This document shows, in pieces, positions 37,654 through 48,897 of a stretch of 64,000 nt of DNA. The position numbers were made by a program, and so were the translations under genes. Source of the DNA: Eucalyptus grandis (taxonomy: Eukaryota; Streptophyta; Magnoliopsida; Myrtales; Myrtaceae); assembly GCF_016545825.1 (NCBI RefSeq), contig NC_052613.1:6510001-6574000 (forward strand). The letters are read 5' to 3'. The notes under the pieces are model-generated. The model made no database searches and was not told the DNA's origin. It saw only the letters and a program-made list of their open reading frames with translations. Numbering within the stretch: the stretch's first letter is position 1; each line of letters begins with the position of its first letter.

Positions 37654-38550
37654 ACATCATCGTGATATACACGAGATTCGTGTATGTGCTCTTCTGAATG
37701 TCTGACCTAGGATAGCATGTAGATTTGATCTGTTTCCTCTTTTTATTTTTATTTTTTTAGCATTTGTTTATCTTGTTTGATTAGATATGAAATGAGGACA
37801 ACGATGATTTGCGCATATTTTGTCACCATGTCTTGGCTCAAGATCACTATGGAGATCCATCTGTAATTTCATTTTAGGGTAAGGTAATTTGATTCGGAAA
37901 TTTAAAAGAGCTATGCTTATCTTTTTCAAGAAAAAAGGCTGTTGAAATCAGTAATTAGATACCATTTTCGTCAATAAAGGGCTTCGCAATGGACGTCATA
38001 AGTCGAACTTCTTGCATGTTTTTGTATTTGTAAGGCAAGCGTGAGGTGAATATATTTACTGGTCCATTGGATATTATAACCAGATTCACCACGCGTTCTT
38101 AAGGATGATTAATAAGATTTAACGATTTAGATGAATTTGGGATACATGCAATTGAGCCCCCACATACAAGACATGCGGGGGCTTATTTTAGTGGATGTTA
38201 ATGAAATTTCAAAAGAATGATGAGGTTTTTATTGGTCCCTACATAAAGTCCACTCCCATTCGACCGTGTGAAAAATGAAAATAAAAATTTAACCTGAATG
38301 AAAAAGGAAGCAAAGAGAGAGCTTGAGACAGACTTTTTTTTTTTTTATATATCTTTTTCTTTAAACAGAAACGAGACATTTGTTTTTCAATTTGTAATTA
38401 CAAAAAAAATAATTAAAAAAATTATAGAGAAAAAGTGATAAAAATTTTGCTGCGCAATGTGTCCATCTCAGCCTGTGAGCATCCCTGATCAGTTGGAATT
38501 TTTTGTCGATCGATGAGTCAGTAATATCAGGTTCTTATTTGAAAGAATTA
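37654..38550. other. Intergenic stretch, 3' of the RKD gene
   Basis: AT-rich, with a long T run at about 38334-38347. No gene is seen. The sequence GTGATAAAAA(T/C)TTTGCT at about 38434 recurs near 39217, on the far side of the next MITE. Confidence 0.5.
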
Positions 38551-38559
38551 TAATTATTT

Positions 38560-39060
38560 GGGTTATTATCTTGAAAAACCCCAAACTGGTACACTTATGA
38601 TAAATTTATTCCAAACTATTTTTTTTACCACCAAAAATCCCAAACTGGTAAATTTTTGACAAATTTACCTCAAATTGGTACACTTGTGACAAATTTATCA
38701 TCCGTTAGTTTTCTTTTAAATTTTAATTAAGTCAAATGACACGTGATGCTTAATTGGTATATCGATTTGGGATTTTACACTGCTTTGTCACAGTTTACAA
38801 TTTTTGTGATTTTTTTTGTGGTATTAATCCAATTTATTGCAGGGTATAATTGTCACAAATTTACCATTTGAGATTTTTTGTGGTTGAATAAATTAGTTTT
38901 GGATAAATTTGTCATAAATGTACAACTTTAGGGTTTTTTATGGTCAGTCGGGGTAAATTTGTCACAAGTGTACCAGTTTGGAGTTTTTTATGGTCAAAAA
39001 AATAGTTTTGGGTAAATTTGTCACATGTGTACCAGTTTAGGTTTTTTAGGATATTAACCC
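38560..39060. mobile_element. Mutator-like MITE, second copy, 9-bp target-site duplication
   Basis: A 501-bp relative of the element at 4019-4521, with the same terminal GGGTTA..ATTAACCC and the same inner CCAAACTGGTACACTTATG/ACAAATTTA words in inverted halves. Flanking 9-bp direct repeats TAATTATTT at 38551-38559 and 39061-39069 are identical. Two copies with perfect but different duplications show a mobile family that was active fairly recently. Confidence 0.88.
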
Positions 39061-39879
39061 TAATTATTTTAGGCCTTTCTTTGAGATTGATATGAATATT
39101 TTATGTTATTATTAAAAATAATATTCATTTTAAGTTCTTATTTGAAAAATGAAGATATTTTGTATATTTATTCCAAATTTTTCCAAAAAATCAATTCAAA
39201 AAAATTGTAGAAAAAAAGTGATAAAAACTTTGCTACACAGCTACATTCAGCAATGTGGTGGACATGCAAGGAATTGGAGGATTCAACGTAGCTGGGACTT
39301 GATTCCTCTATTTTCTCTTCCGAGGTGTCAAATCTTCATTTGTAAAGTTTGCTTGAGGGTTGCCACTATTTTGGTTTCCTTTTCTCTTTTGCTCTCGATA
39401 CATTTTCACTCGAGCTGACTTGTTGTCTCTTGAGTGTAAGTTTTGTTAGTACCGAGATTTTGCTGTATAGTCCTTGTTGGTTAAAAGTCAATACTAATCT
39501 TACCTTACAAAAAAAAAAAACAAAACAAAACTTTGCTGCGTAGCATTAGAGGTGTGCATGGTCCGGGCGGGCGGTTCAAAAATTGGAATCGGGATCCACC
39601 CGTTTGTTGCATGGATCTACCCAGAATCGGACTCCGCCGGGGTCCAGGTTCCCGAGTGGATCCATGGAACCAATCTTGACGCGAAACAATCTTGATTTTC
39701 AACATAAAACGACTATGTGACATCAAAGTAAGCCAAAAAAAGAAAAACTAAATTTAAGTACGTGGAACAAAAATTCATTTGTTGCAACTATAAATGCAAC
39801 CAATGAAGGAATGGATGTACATAAGTTGATATAGAGGCAGAGAGAGTAGTAAGTGTTTAGGAAAAATAGGTCTCTCTTA

Positions 39880-40970
39880 GGCTCCGTTCGTTCAGCGGAA
39901 AATAACTTCCGGGAAAATATTTTCCTAATTTCCGGTGTTCGGGTGACGGAAAATCACGGTCAACGGAAAACATTTTCTGTTGACCGGAAAATTCCTTCTT
40001 TGCAGCTTGAAAATGTTTTCCTTTTTCAAAAGAGGAAAACATTTTCCAAGCCTTTTTCTTCCTTTTCTTGTTCTCTCTCTCTCTCGCTCTTTTGCCGCGA
40101 AGTCGGCTTCAACGACGTCCTTCTTTGAGACCAGCCTCCGCCCTCCCCGGCCGCTCCGCCCGCCCCGCTTCCGGGGGCGCCGCCGCCACCGCCGCACTCC
40201 GCTTCCCTCGGCGGCTCGAAGCCGCTCGGGAGGATCCGGCTCAAGAGGGACCTCGCGGCGCCGGAGGCTCATGGGGAGATCTCGTCACTGATCCGGCGAG
40301 CTCGGGTGAGATCGGCCGAGCCTCGAGCTCGCCGGATTTGGCGGCGGAGCTCGCGGCTCGCCGGATGGGGCAGGGAGCTCGCGGCTCGCCGGATCCAGCG
40401 AGCTCGAGCTCGTCGCGATCCGGCGAGCTCGAGTGAGATCGGCCGAGCCTCGAGCTCGCCGGATCGGCGGCGGAGCTCGCGGCTCGCCGGATCCAGCGAG
40501 CTCGAGCTCGTCGCCGCGATCCGTGAGCTCGGTGAGATCGGCCGAGCCTCGAGCTCGCCGGAGTGGCCACTGGTCTTGGTCGGCCACGGGCGGCGGCCAT
40601 CGTCGGGCAGAAGGAGGCGGCGGCGGCGAACGAGGAGGAAGAAGGAGGAGGAAGGAGGCGATGGCGGACCCGCCGAGAGGAATCGGGAGGAGGAAGGAGG
40701 AAGGAAAAAAAAATTCTATTTTAAAATATAAATAATTAAAAAATCATTTAAAAAAATATAAATAAATAAAATAATTTTTTTGGTCAATTAAAAATATTAA
40801 AATTCAATTTTTGATAATTTTTTTCAGAAAATGTTTGAGCTAACGAACAAAGGAAAATATTTTATACTCAAATTTTAGATTTTGACCGAACATCGGAAAA
40901 TATAGTCATTTTCCTGAAAATAACTTCCAGAAAATGTTTAAACACGATATTTTCCAAACGAACTGGAGCC
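39880..40970. mobile_element. PIF/Harbinger-like element with GC-rich interior, nested
   Basis: The ends GGCTCCGTTCGTT and its inverse AACGAACTGGAGCC are flanked by TTA on both sides (39877-39879, 40971-40973). The arms are AT-rich and packed with GGAAAAT/ATTTTCC words in inverted order over about 100 bases. The middle, about 40120-40690, is very GC-rich and made of tandem units of CGAGCTCGCCGGAT-type sequence. No transposase is visible. The reading frames in the middle run on both strands and in several phases, as expected for repetitive GC-rich DNA without stops. Confidence 0.7.
40295..40570. repeat. GC-rich tandem repeat built on GAGCTCGCCGGAT
   Basis: Blocks reading GTGAGATCGGCCGAGCCTCG followed by AGCTCGCCGGAT recur at about 40308, 40433 and 40531, giving unequal spacings of roughly 100-125 bases. 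It lies inside the PIF-like element. Confidence 0.75.
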
Positions 40971-41681
40971 TTAAAGCTATGAACTAGACATATCCCTCAT
41001 TAGGTTTGCAAAATATCACAAGTCGCGCAAACAAATCAAAGGAGGTGAAATGAGGCACCATCCAAACACAGGAAAACAAAGGAAGTGCAACTAAATAAGA
41101 TTTTATTGAATACATCACCTTCATCATTATATTAATAAATAAACTAAACAACGAAAAAGCATAAGAATTCCCCAATATTTAGGCAAAAACAATTGTCACA
41201 AAATAATTACTTTGTATTCAATTTTAATATTTTTTTTAATATTAAAGGGAACTCGTCCCGGTCCCGAGTGGGTGGATTCTCGCCATGGAATCGGGAACCG
41301 AATCAATAGTTCCCAAAAATTCAACCTGAATCAAAGCACGTAGGTTGGATAGTTCCGGTCCTTTGACGGTTCAGGCGGATCCGGAATTTTGCACACCCCT
41401 ATGCAACATGTTCACATCAGCCTGCGGGCATCCCCTCGGGTCCGCGCCGTTCTATAGCGATTCGGTGCACGTTTCGCAGGAAGAATCCTGTCTTGCCAAC
41501 TTCCATCGGTTCTTGTCCTAAAATATGGAGCAAGAACGCCTTCTCCAGCATTCCTCGTCTTCGGTTCGAAACCCATCACTCTCTCCGCTTTCGTCGCGGG
41601 GTTGAACCAGCCAGCGTCCTGCTTCGCCGGCGGCGGCCGGCGGCGGCGGAGGAACGTCAACCCACGAAGGGAAACGAGATC

Positions 41682-43559
41682 ATGAGGCTGCTCGCATCCC
41701 TCAATTCCAGTCGCTCCGTCTCTCTTTCCTCTGCTGCTTCTTCTTCTTCGCTGGTTTCAGTACTGTCAACAGTCCTCGGTGCCCAACACGTGCGCCCGGC
41801 GATTCCCTCTTCGTGCTCTCCGGGCGCGACGGAGCACTTGCTTTCTCTGATCAAGTCGTGCGCCCACGACTCCCATCTGCGCCAAATCCACGCCCGCATC
41901 CTCCGCACCCGCTCCCTCGAAGAACCCACCATTTCCCTCCGCTTCTTGTCCCGCGCCGCGTCCTCGCCGTCCGGTGGCATCACCTACGCCCGCCGCTTCT
42001 TCTCTCAGATCAAGAACCCGTCCCTGGCCGAGTTCAACGCCATGATTCGGGCTTATTCCGGGAGCGATTCGCCCGCGGAAGGGCTCTACTTGTACAGAGA
42101 GATGCGGCGGCTCGGCCAGAGGACTGACCCGTTGACCTCTTCTTTTTGCGTTAAATCGTGTATAAAGATGGAGTCTTTGACGGGTGGGTTGCAGATTCAC
42201 GGAAGGATTGTGAGGGACGGGCATCAATCCGACAGCCTTTTGCTCACTGCTTTGATGGACTTTTACTCGAGTTGCTATAAGAGCGAGGAAGCCTGTGCGG
42301 TGTTTGATGAAATGCCCGAGAGGGACACGGTTGCTTGGAACGTGTTGATTTCGTGTTACTTACGTAATCGCCGGACCCGTGATGTGTTAGCAGTGTTTGA
42401 TGCTATGACTGGTGGAGAGTGCGGGTGCCAACCGGATGATGTTACTTGCTTGCATGTCCTTCAGGCTTGCAATAGCTTGAACGCTGTGGAATTTGGTGGA
42501 AAGGTCCACGAGTATATTGAGGAAAGAGGCTATGGTGATGCTGTCAAGCTTTGTAACTCTCTTATTACAATGTATTCGAGGTGTGGATCCATGGATAAGG
42601 CTTTCATGGTTTTCAAGGGAATGCGAGTTAAGAATGTGGTTTCTTGGAGTGCTCTGATTTCTGGTTTAGCCATGAATGGGAGGGGAAGAGAGGCAATTGA
42701 AGCGTATCTGGCGATGCTGAGAGCAAATGTTGTTCCTGATGATCAAACGTTCACAGGAGTACTTTCAGCTTGCAGTCATAGTGGATTGGTTGATGAAGGA
42801 ATGTTGTTCTTTGAGGGAATGAGCAAAGATTTCAAAATAATGCCGAATGTCCACCACTATGGATGTATGGTTGATTTATTGGGTCGAGCTGGCTTGCTTG
42901 ATCAGGCCTATGAACTAATAATGTCGATGTTGAGCAAGCCTGATTCAACGATATGGAGGACCTTACTTGGGGCCTGCAGGATTCATCGCCACGTTGCCCT
43001 TGGAGAACGTGCAGTATGGCATTTAACTGAACTGAAGGCTCAAGAAGCAGGGGATTATGTTCTATTACTGAACATTTATTCTTCTGTTGGTGACTGGGAA
43101 AAGGTGACAGAAGTGAGAAAGTTCATGAAAGAGAATGAGATTCAGACGACACCTGGGTGTACAACAATCACGTTGAATGGAATTGTGCATGAATTCACTG
43201 TGGATGATGTGTCACACCTGCGGCAAAGTGAAATTTATACTATGTTAGACGAGATTGGAAGTCAGCTGAAGATTGCTGGTTATGTCCCGGAAATATCATC
43301 TGAGCTGCATAATCTAAGCTCCGAAGAGAAAGGTTATCGGCTTTCTTATCACAGTGAGAAATTAGCTATTGCTTTTGGCATCCTTGCAACTCCACCTGGC
43401 ACAACTCTTCGATTAGCTAACAATCTCAGGATCTGTGTGGATTGCCACAACTTTGCCAAAGTCCTTTCAAGTGTTTATGACCGGATAGTAGTAATCAGGG
43501 ATCGTTCTAGGCTTCATCACTTTCAAGGAGGACATTGCTCCTGCAATGACTATTGGTAG
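41682..43559 (+). CDS. DYW-class pentatricopeptide repeat (PPR) protein, organelle RNA editing type
   Basis: An intronless gene of 625 residues. The ATG at 41682 is the first in an open frame that extends 63 codons upstream without Met. The Ser/Arg-rich, acid-poor start suggests an organelle transit peptide. PLS-type PPR repeats fill about residues 85-430, for example DTVAWNVLISCYLRNRR and NVVSWSALISGLAMNGRG. E and E+ motifs follow, and the protein ends in a complete DYW domain with HSEKLAIAFG, CVDCHNFAK and the terminal CSCNDYW. The HxE and CxxC elements are the zinc ligands of the cytidine-deaminase-like fold. DYW PPR proteins direct C-to-U editing of mitochondrial or plastid transcripts. 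It appears to be the neighbour of plastid MDH in Arabidopsis too. Confidence 0.93.
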   Translation: MRLLASLNSSRSVSLSSAASSSSLVSVLSTVLGAQHVRPAIPSSCSPGATEHLLSLIKSCAHDSHLRQIHARILRTRSLEEPTISLRFLSRAASSPSGGITYARRFFSQIKNPSLAEFNAMIRAYSGSDSPAEGLYLYREMRRLGQRTDPLTSSFCVKSCIKMESLTGGLQIHGRIVRDGHQSDSLLLTALMDFYSSCYKSEEACAVFDEMPERDTVAWNVLISCYLRNRRTRDVLAVFDAMTGGECGCQPDDVTCLHVLQACNSLNAVEFGGKVHEYIEERGYGDAVKLCNSLITMYSRCGSMDKAFMVFKGMRVKNVVSWSALISGLAMNGRGREAIEAYLAMLRANVVPDDQTFTGVLSACSHSGLVDEGMLFFEGMSKDFKIMPNVHHYGCMVDLLGRAGLLDQAYELIMSMLSKPDSTIWRTLLGACRIHRHVALGERAVWHLTELKAQEAGDYVLLLNIYSSVGDWEKVTEVRKFMKENEIQTTPGCTTITLNGIVHEFTVDDVSHLRQSEIYTMLDEIGSQLKIAGYVPEISSELHNLSSEEKGYRLSYHSEKLAIAFGILATPPGTTLRLANNLRICVDCHNFAKVLSSVYDRIVVIRDRSRLHHFQGGHCSCNDYW

Positions 43560-44956
43560 GGATGAATACTAAAGGTCAGAAGATGCAACAAATGTGCTCT
43601 AGCACAGGTACTCGAGAACAGTGGCATTTGGCTAGACTTGGATCATTGACATGGTGTGCACAGAGTTGGCTAGAGCACCAGTGAGTTTATCTTGGGGAGA
43701 CGTTCGGGATTGGTAGTACGAGTGTCTAGGACCATTGTATTATTGGATGAGTGGTCTTAAAGCCTGAGATGCCCGAACAGCTCCCTGTTCATAGTTCCAT
43801 CGTCTGCATTGCTGAACTGTAGCAACTATGCAGAAGGAATTCATCCAAGCCACCTGAAATTTTTTTTGAGAGGCACTTTGAAGGGGGGAAATTTATGCAG
43901 ACAGGATCTTACCTAACATCTCCAGCAAAAAAGCACGTGACAAAGTAGCAAGATCCAAGAACCGTTTTTGGAACAATTAGTCTATGAGGATACACAATCA
44001 GGACTATGCTGGTTCATCAACATGACCCTGAAGAAAGCGAACTGGTAGCACAAGCACCTTGCATAGGCATTTGAAAGGTTGTCAAACTGCTTACAACGTA
44101 CTCAGATCTCAATAATGGCTGCGTTGATGAGCTTGCATCTTATTTTACTTTGAGTGATATCAGAATTGTTTGAATTGGTCACAGGCTTGCAGCACCTGCA
44201 AGTGCACACGGCCTCATTACAAGATGGCTTTATTTAAAAGCAACCTTTCTATGCATAAGGCTATCATTCATAAATTTTGTGTGCATTTCAATAAGTTAGA
44301 TCCGATTTACTTCGACTCTCCAACTGTGTTTTCACAGGTTGTTGACCTTTGAGAAGCATCCCCTACTCCATATTAGCCTAGACAACTATTCGAAGCTTGG
44401 ATCGGGAGTTTGCTTGCTCTTTATCCAGCATATCACTCCAGTGCCATTTCAAGTACGTCAAGAAGAGACGATGTAATGAAATATTCATCATCGCGAGTAA
44501 TTAGGGTGTGATAACATCCCTCCAATCATCCAAAGACATGTAACACGATCACGAACAAAATAGCCATCCCAAGATAATCCAAAGGAACACAGAAACTCGA
44601 AGATTAGGCTCTCATTAACCTAGAAGCAACAATATGGGGCACAACCAAAGTAGCATGAACTCGAAAGAGGGGAAAAGACATAAATATCAAAATTTTGCAT
44701 CTCAATTGGATCAATCCCTTGAAACGGGTGGTATCATTGGTCAGTTAAAAAAGTGCTACATGCTCATAATAGAAACACTACATCCGCTCGATCCACAACA
44801 CCAGCATTAACCACTCATATAAGCATCTCATCATCAGTAAAAGTTCTTCAAACTTTCTATCAAAGGAAAGCATCCTAACAAAATTGACAGCCATGATTTC
44901 TCTACTCCACGTATATTTGAGACTTAGAGCTTCATTTGCCTCATTGCTAATAGAAC
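43560..44956. other. Intergenic stretch between two convergent genes
   Basis: It should hold the 3' untranslated regions of the PPR gene (plus strand) and the MDH gene (minus strand). No other gene is supported. Confidence 0.55.
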
Positions 44957-46195
44957 TTAGGCAGCAACTACTTGCTTCTGTGCAAATTCAATACCCTTCT
45001 CAATGCTGGCCTTCAATTCAGGCTTCAGCGCATCCAGGGCCTTCTGCTCATACTCAGTCAAACCTTGGAGGTCAGATGGAATCAGTGCTTCAATCCCTTT
45101 CCTTCCAAGCTTAACCCTGGATGCGAAAAATGGAAGCTCAGTCAAATCTGACTGAACAAATGAACACTCATACACATCCCCATCTCCATCCAAAGCACGA
45201 AGAGATGACTCAACAAATCGAGCAGCTGCATATGCCATTGACAGAGTAGCAGATCCAGCACCTGCCTTTGCCTCTACCACCTCTGTCCCAGCATTTTGGA
45301 TCCTTACTGTTAGCCCTTCCACTTCTTCATCCGTGAAACTAACAGAAGGTCTTGTCTTTGAAAGCAGGGGCAGAATCGTAATTCCAGCATGTCCCCCTAT
45401 AACTGGCACATCCACATCAATGAGCTTTAGGTTCTTTTTCTGGGCAACAAAGGTGTTTGCCCTCACAACATCTAGCGTGGTGACACCAAAAAGCTTCTTT
45501 GGGTCATAAACACCCTTCTGCTTCAGAATCTCAGCTGCAATTGGCACGGTGGAGTTAACAGGGTTGCTGATTATGTGGATGAAGGCATCAGGGCAATTAT
45601 CTGCTACAGCTTCAACCAAGCTCTTAACTATATTCGCATTGATGTTGAAGAGGTCATCACGGGTCATACCCGGTTTTCTTGGAACTCCAGCAGGTATGAC
45701 TACAACGTTCACACCCTTCAAGGAATTGGGTAACTCAGAAGCTCCTGTGAAGTCCAGAACTTGTGAGGGAGTATTACAGTGACTTAAATCAGCAGCGACT
45801 CCCTTGACATTGGCGATATCGTAAAGATGAAGTGCTGAGACTAAAGGGGACATCTTGATAAGTAGTGACAATGGTTGCCCTATTCCTCCAGCCGCTCCAA
45901 GAATTGCCACTTTGAAAGATGCCTGTGGCTGCAGATGATACTGCAACCTCTGGCTTTGTTTTTGCGCTTTACAAGCAACTGACTGTTGAAGGGCCACACC
46001 ACTTTCCTTGCCTAAGAAAGATGACTCAGCTTCACAGCTCACCGAAGTGGTGGCCTTGAGGCCACTGAAGCTTGCAAGAGATGCACGGGATGCAAGTCTC
46101 ACACCAAAGGGCTTAGGTTGAGCAAGGGAACCAGATTTGTGGCCAAAGGAAAGAGTTGATCCAATTAACAAGGTAGCTGCTGATGTTGATGCCAT
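44957..46195 (-). CDS. NAD-dependent malate dehydrogenase, chloroplastic
   Basis: An uninterrupted coding exon of 412 residues. The enzyme interconverts malate and oxaloacetate with NAD(H) in the plastid stroma, feeding the malate valve in the dark and in non-green plastids. The first ~90 residues are a Ser/Ala-rich transit peptide ([10 protein letters not shown]). Then come the NAD-binding [15 protein letters not shown], the substrate arginines in [26 protein letters not shown] and the catalytic histidine in [12 protein letters not shown]. The C-terminus resembles mitochondrial MDH, and there are no redox-regulatory cysteine extensions of the NADP type. The frame continues upstream only to a TTG; the ATG at 46195 is used. 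A pyrimidine tract and AG directly before the ATG suggest a leader intron. Confidence 0.97.
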   Translation of the reverse strand: MASTSAATLLIGSTLSFGHKSGSLAQPKPFGVRLASRASLASFSGLKATTSVSCEAESSFLGKESGVALQQSVACKAQKQSQRLQYHLQPQASFKVAILGAAGGIGQPLSLLIKMSPLVSALHLYDIANVKGVAADLSHCNTPSQVLDFTGASELPNSLKGVNVVVIPAGVPRKPGMTRDDLFNINANIVKSLVEAVADNCPDAFIHIISNPVNSTVPIAAEILKQKGVYDPKKLFGVTTLDVVRANTFVAQKKNLKLIDVDVPVIGGHAGITILPLLSKTRPSVSFTDEEVEGLTVRIQNAGTEVVEAKAGAGSATLSMAYAAARFVESSLRALDGDGDVYECSFVQSDLTELPFFASRVKLGRKGIEALIPSDLQGLTEYEQKALDALKPELKASIEKGIEFAQKQVVAA

Positions 46196-46198
46196 ATC

Positions 46199-46740
46199 TA
46201 ACAGCCACAAAAAATCATTCAAAAAGGATTCATATGGAAGACAATGAATAAGACAGAATCTTAAGCACAGACTAAATGTTAAAAACAGAAAAAAAATGTT
46301 CCCTTTGCGCCACTAACAGAAGACATTATGTGAGAAATGCCTGGTCATCAATGTAAGCCAAAACAAACTGCAACCCAGAATCTCCAGCCAGTTGAGAAAC
46401 ATAAATCAGCGCACTTGTAGTCATCCAATGAAAGCAAGATGGCAATATCCTTTATCAGCATGATCTTTACAGCAAGAAAACCTGGCTATTCTATAATAGA
46501 TCCGAATCCGAATCTTTCATCTTCAAATGCACGAATGAGCATGTGATTTTCCCAAGAAAAAAAATATCATGTCATCAGAGCACAAGCTTGCTTGTCCTGC
46601 AGCCTAATAGCGAACCTTTCGCTCTCCAAAGAAGATTCGTCTTCCTTAGAACCGGTAAAACACTTCACCAATTTCCATTTCAAGAAGTAAATCAGCAGCT
46701 CTCATTCTTTTTCCCGTTAAAAAGCGAATAGGAAACTCAC
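46199..46740 (-). other. Probable 5'-UTR intron of the MDH gene
   Basis: On the minus strand a GTGAGTTT donor at 46740 and a T-rich tract ending in TGTTAG at 46199 bracket 542 bases, three bases before the start codon. The inferred first exon continues to about 47100. This is not verified by transcripts. Confidence 0.5.
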
Positions 46741-47105
46741 ACCCCAACGCAGAGAAACCCTCAGGTTTGCAGGGAAAAAGAATTCTGCCCACATTGACAT
46801 AAACAAGAATCCAACAAAAGATAACTAGCAACTCGACTGAGCAATTCCACCATCGCAAATAGCACCAGCACAAACACAAGCAGACACAAGCACACACGCA
46901 CACACCCCGAATAGAAAAATGAAGGGCCAGAGACAAATCTTGCAATCCAGAAGAAAACCAAGAACGAGTCTCGCACCGCCGTCGCAAGAAAGCCAGCCCG
47001 ACAAGAATCACAAACAAAGCTTACCCACAAATCAAGACGAGGAATCCAACCAAGCGGACAAAGAAATTCCAATCAGCACGGTAGCGAATTCAAGACCCAC
47101 CTAAT

Positions 47106-48897
47106 CTTTTTTCTCCGGGTTTCGTTCCTTGTGGACTGTGGGCGAAAATCACGCCGCTTTCTTCCACAAAACCTGGGCGAAAATCTTGGGAACGGCTATC
47201 TTACATGCGTAGTGCATACGCCAAGATGCAAGAAGAATATTTCCGGACCATTCGCCTTCTCTTGCGTACCGAAGACACCTCGCTGCTGTGCTAAACAAGA
47301 ACAAGCTGCCAACTTTCTCTGTTGCTGCCGCAAATCATGGCCGTTCGTTTTACGTGCCCTTTTTGAGGTGCGTATTCTGCTGGTGTTGCTGATATTTTTG
47401 CCTTTTTTTTGCCCTTTTCGTCGAGTTCATGTGATGGTAACGTCTTTCTGCATGTTTTGATTTGGGAGGTTCAGATTAAAAAAGGAGAGCAAATTCTAGA
47501 AATTAGTCAATTCACTTCTTGCAACTGATTGAATCAGCAGAACGGTTGGAATTTTTTCACGTCTAGAGTTCGATTCCAAACAAGTGCAATTGCATTAGAT
47601 TCATTTTGCGAGGAACGTCATGTTTTTCAATGAAGTGTCTTCCTGCAGCACATCTATTGGGCCTACTCATCTCCTATGAATTGCTAATAAATCATAATCG
47701 AATCGTATTTGAAGCAAAAAATATTTAAATGACACACGACTTAGTATTAAAATGATAAATGTACTGAAAGTTTCAAAACTTATCACGAAAGTACAATATA
47801 AAACTTTCAAAAAAGTATAATCAAGTCCTAAATCTTGACATAAAAGTATAATCGAATCATAAAACTATAAAAATGTATAACTAAGTTTACTAAAATACAA
47901 TCTAGTCCTAAAAATTTAAAAAAATGCAACCAAATGAAAGACATGATCAAATCAAATTAACAAATTATGATTACACTATATTTTCGTAACAAGTTTTAAA
48001 ACTTAATTACACTTTTTCGAAAGTTCTAAAACTTCGTCATATTTTTCGTGTTGAATTTTAAAACTTTAATACACTTATCCCTTTTAACAATCATCATATT
48101 TCGTGGCTACCAAAAATAATTAAGGTTGCAAGAGTCTGAATGATAAAAACATAGTTGAGTCCAAGGACTGAACTTTATCAATCACATCTGATGAAGCCAA
48201 AGGAATCCACTGACACTGATAGGAAAGATACGTCGCATTGCCAAAACCAATCAATTTACTCGGTGAGGCAAGTAATCATGCAGTGTCATTTTTATAAATT
48301 TTCTGACTAAATGGCCACATCATTTTCATCATTTTTCTCATTGAAAGTTTTTTGATCTTTCAGACAGCTTGTTATGTCGATGCAGACTGGAACATCGCCC
48401 TTTATTTTGGCCATTTCATCTACGGAATGCAGCTTTGCACAAGCGAAGCGAATGAACTCATCTTCTTATGGCAGCAACCCAAGTACTTCTGCTGCATCGC
48501 CCTTGCTGAAAAATACTTGACCACATCCGAGATTTCATCGTGACTGCAATTTCCATGGCCCATGAAGAATGTCATGGAGACAAGCCAGAAGAGTGTTGAG
48601 GAAATAGAGTACCCCGGAGTTTTGGCGGCTCAGATTTCTAATATCATGATAAACTCAATGAAACAGAAAGCGCCAGCGAGCTAGAGATGTACAATACCCC
48701 TTGTTGACAGCACAAATTGTCTGATAATTGTATATACTACAAAGAAATACTAACTTCAAAAACGAAAATGAATGTCCCTGAATCAGATACAGAGCCATCT
48801 TTGATTTGTTCTCTAGTTGAAGCGGTGCGGAATGAACTATGAAAGAGGCGAAAAAGGTCCGGATGATGTACCAAAAACCCTCCACTTCTTCACGTGC
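47106..48897. other. Intergenic stretch between MDH and CHLP
   Basis: It includes the MDH promoter and a probable MITE at 47750-48090. A plus-strand frame at 48352-48543 starts with a phrase (YVDADW) like Copia RNase H but does not continue convincingly. Confidence 0.5.
47750..48090. mobile_element. Probable MITE with imperfect inverted ends
   Basis: The left end GATAAATGTACTGAAAGTTT and the reverse complement of the right end, GATAAGTGTATTAAAGTTTT, agree at most positions, and the inner words (CACGAAA, AAGTCCTAAA) also occur in both orientations. It is AT-rich and non-coding. No target-site duplication could be fixed, so the limits are approximate. Confidence 0.45.

Larger units (their letters stand above)
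39547..41401. mobile_element. hAT-like non-autonomous element carrying a nested insertion
   Basis: The ends TAGAGGTGTGCA and TGCACACCCCTA form short inverted repeats typical of hAT-type elements. Subterminal regions share GGTTCCCGA/GGATCCAC words in inverse order. The 8-bp flanks (CGTAGCAT and TGCAACAT) match at five positions only, so a target duplication, if present, has decayed. It has no transposase. A PIF-like element (39880-40970) sits inside and accounts for more than half its length. Confidence 0.6.

Noticed and set aside
40068..40731. Several overlapping long frames on both strands
   Set aside because: They fall in the GC-rich tandem core of a transposon, where stop codons are rare; composition alone explains them.
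48352..48543. Frame containing YVDADW, reminiscent of Copia RNase H
   Set aside because: Only six residues match; the rest (RSTSGY and SSTEAEY blocks) is not visible in one frame. It is too weak to call a retrotransposon remnant.
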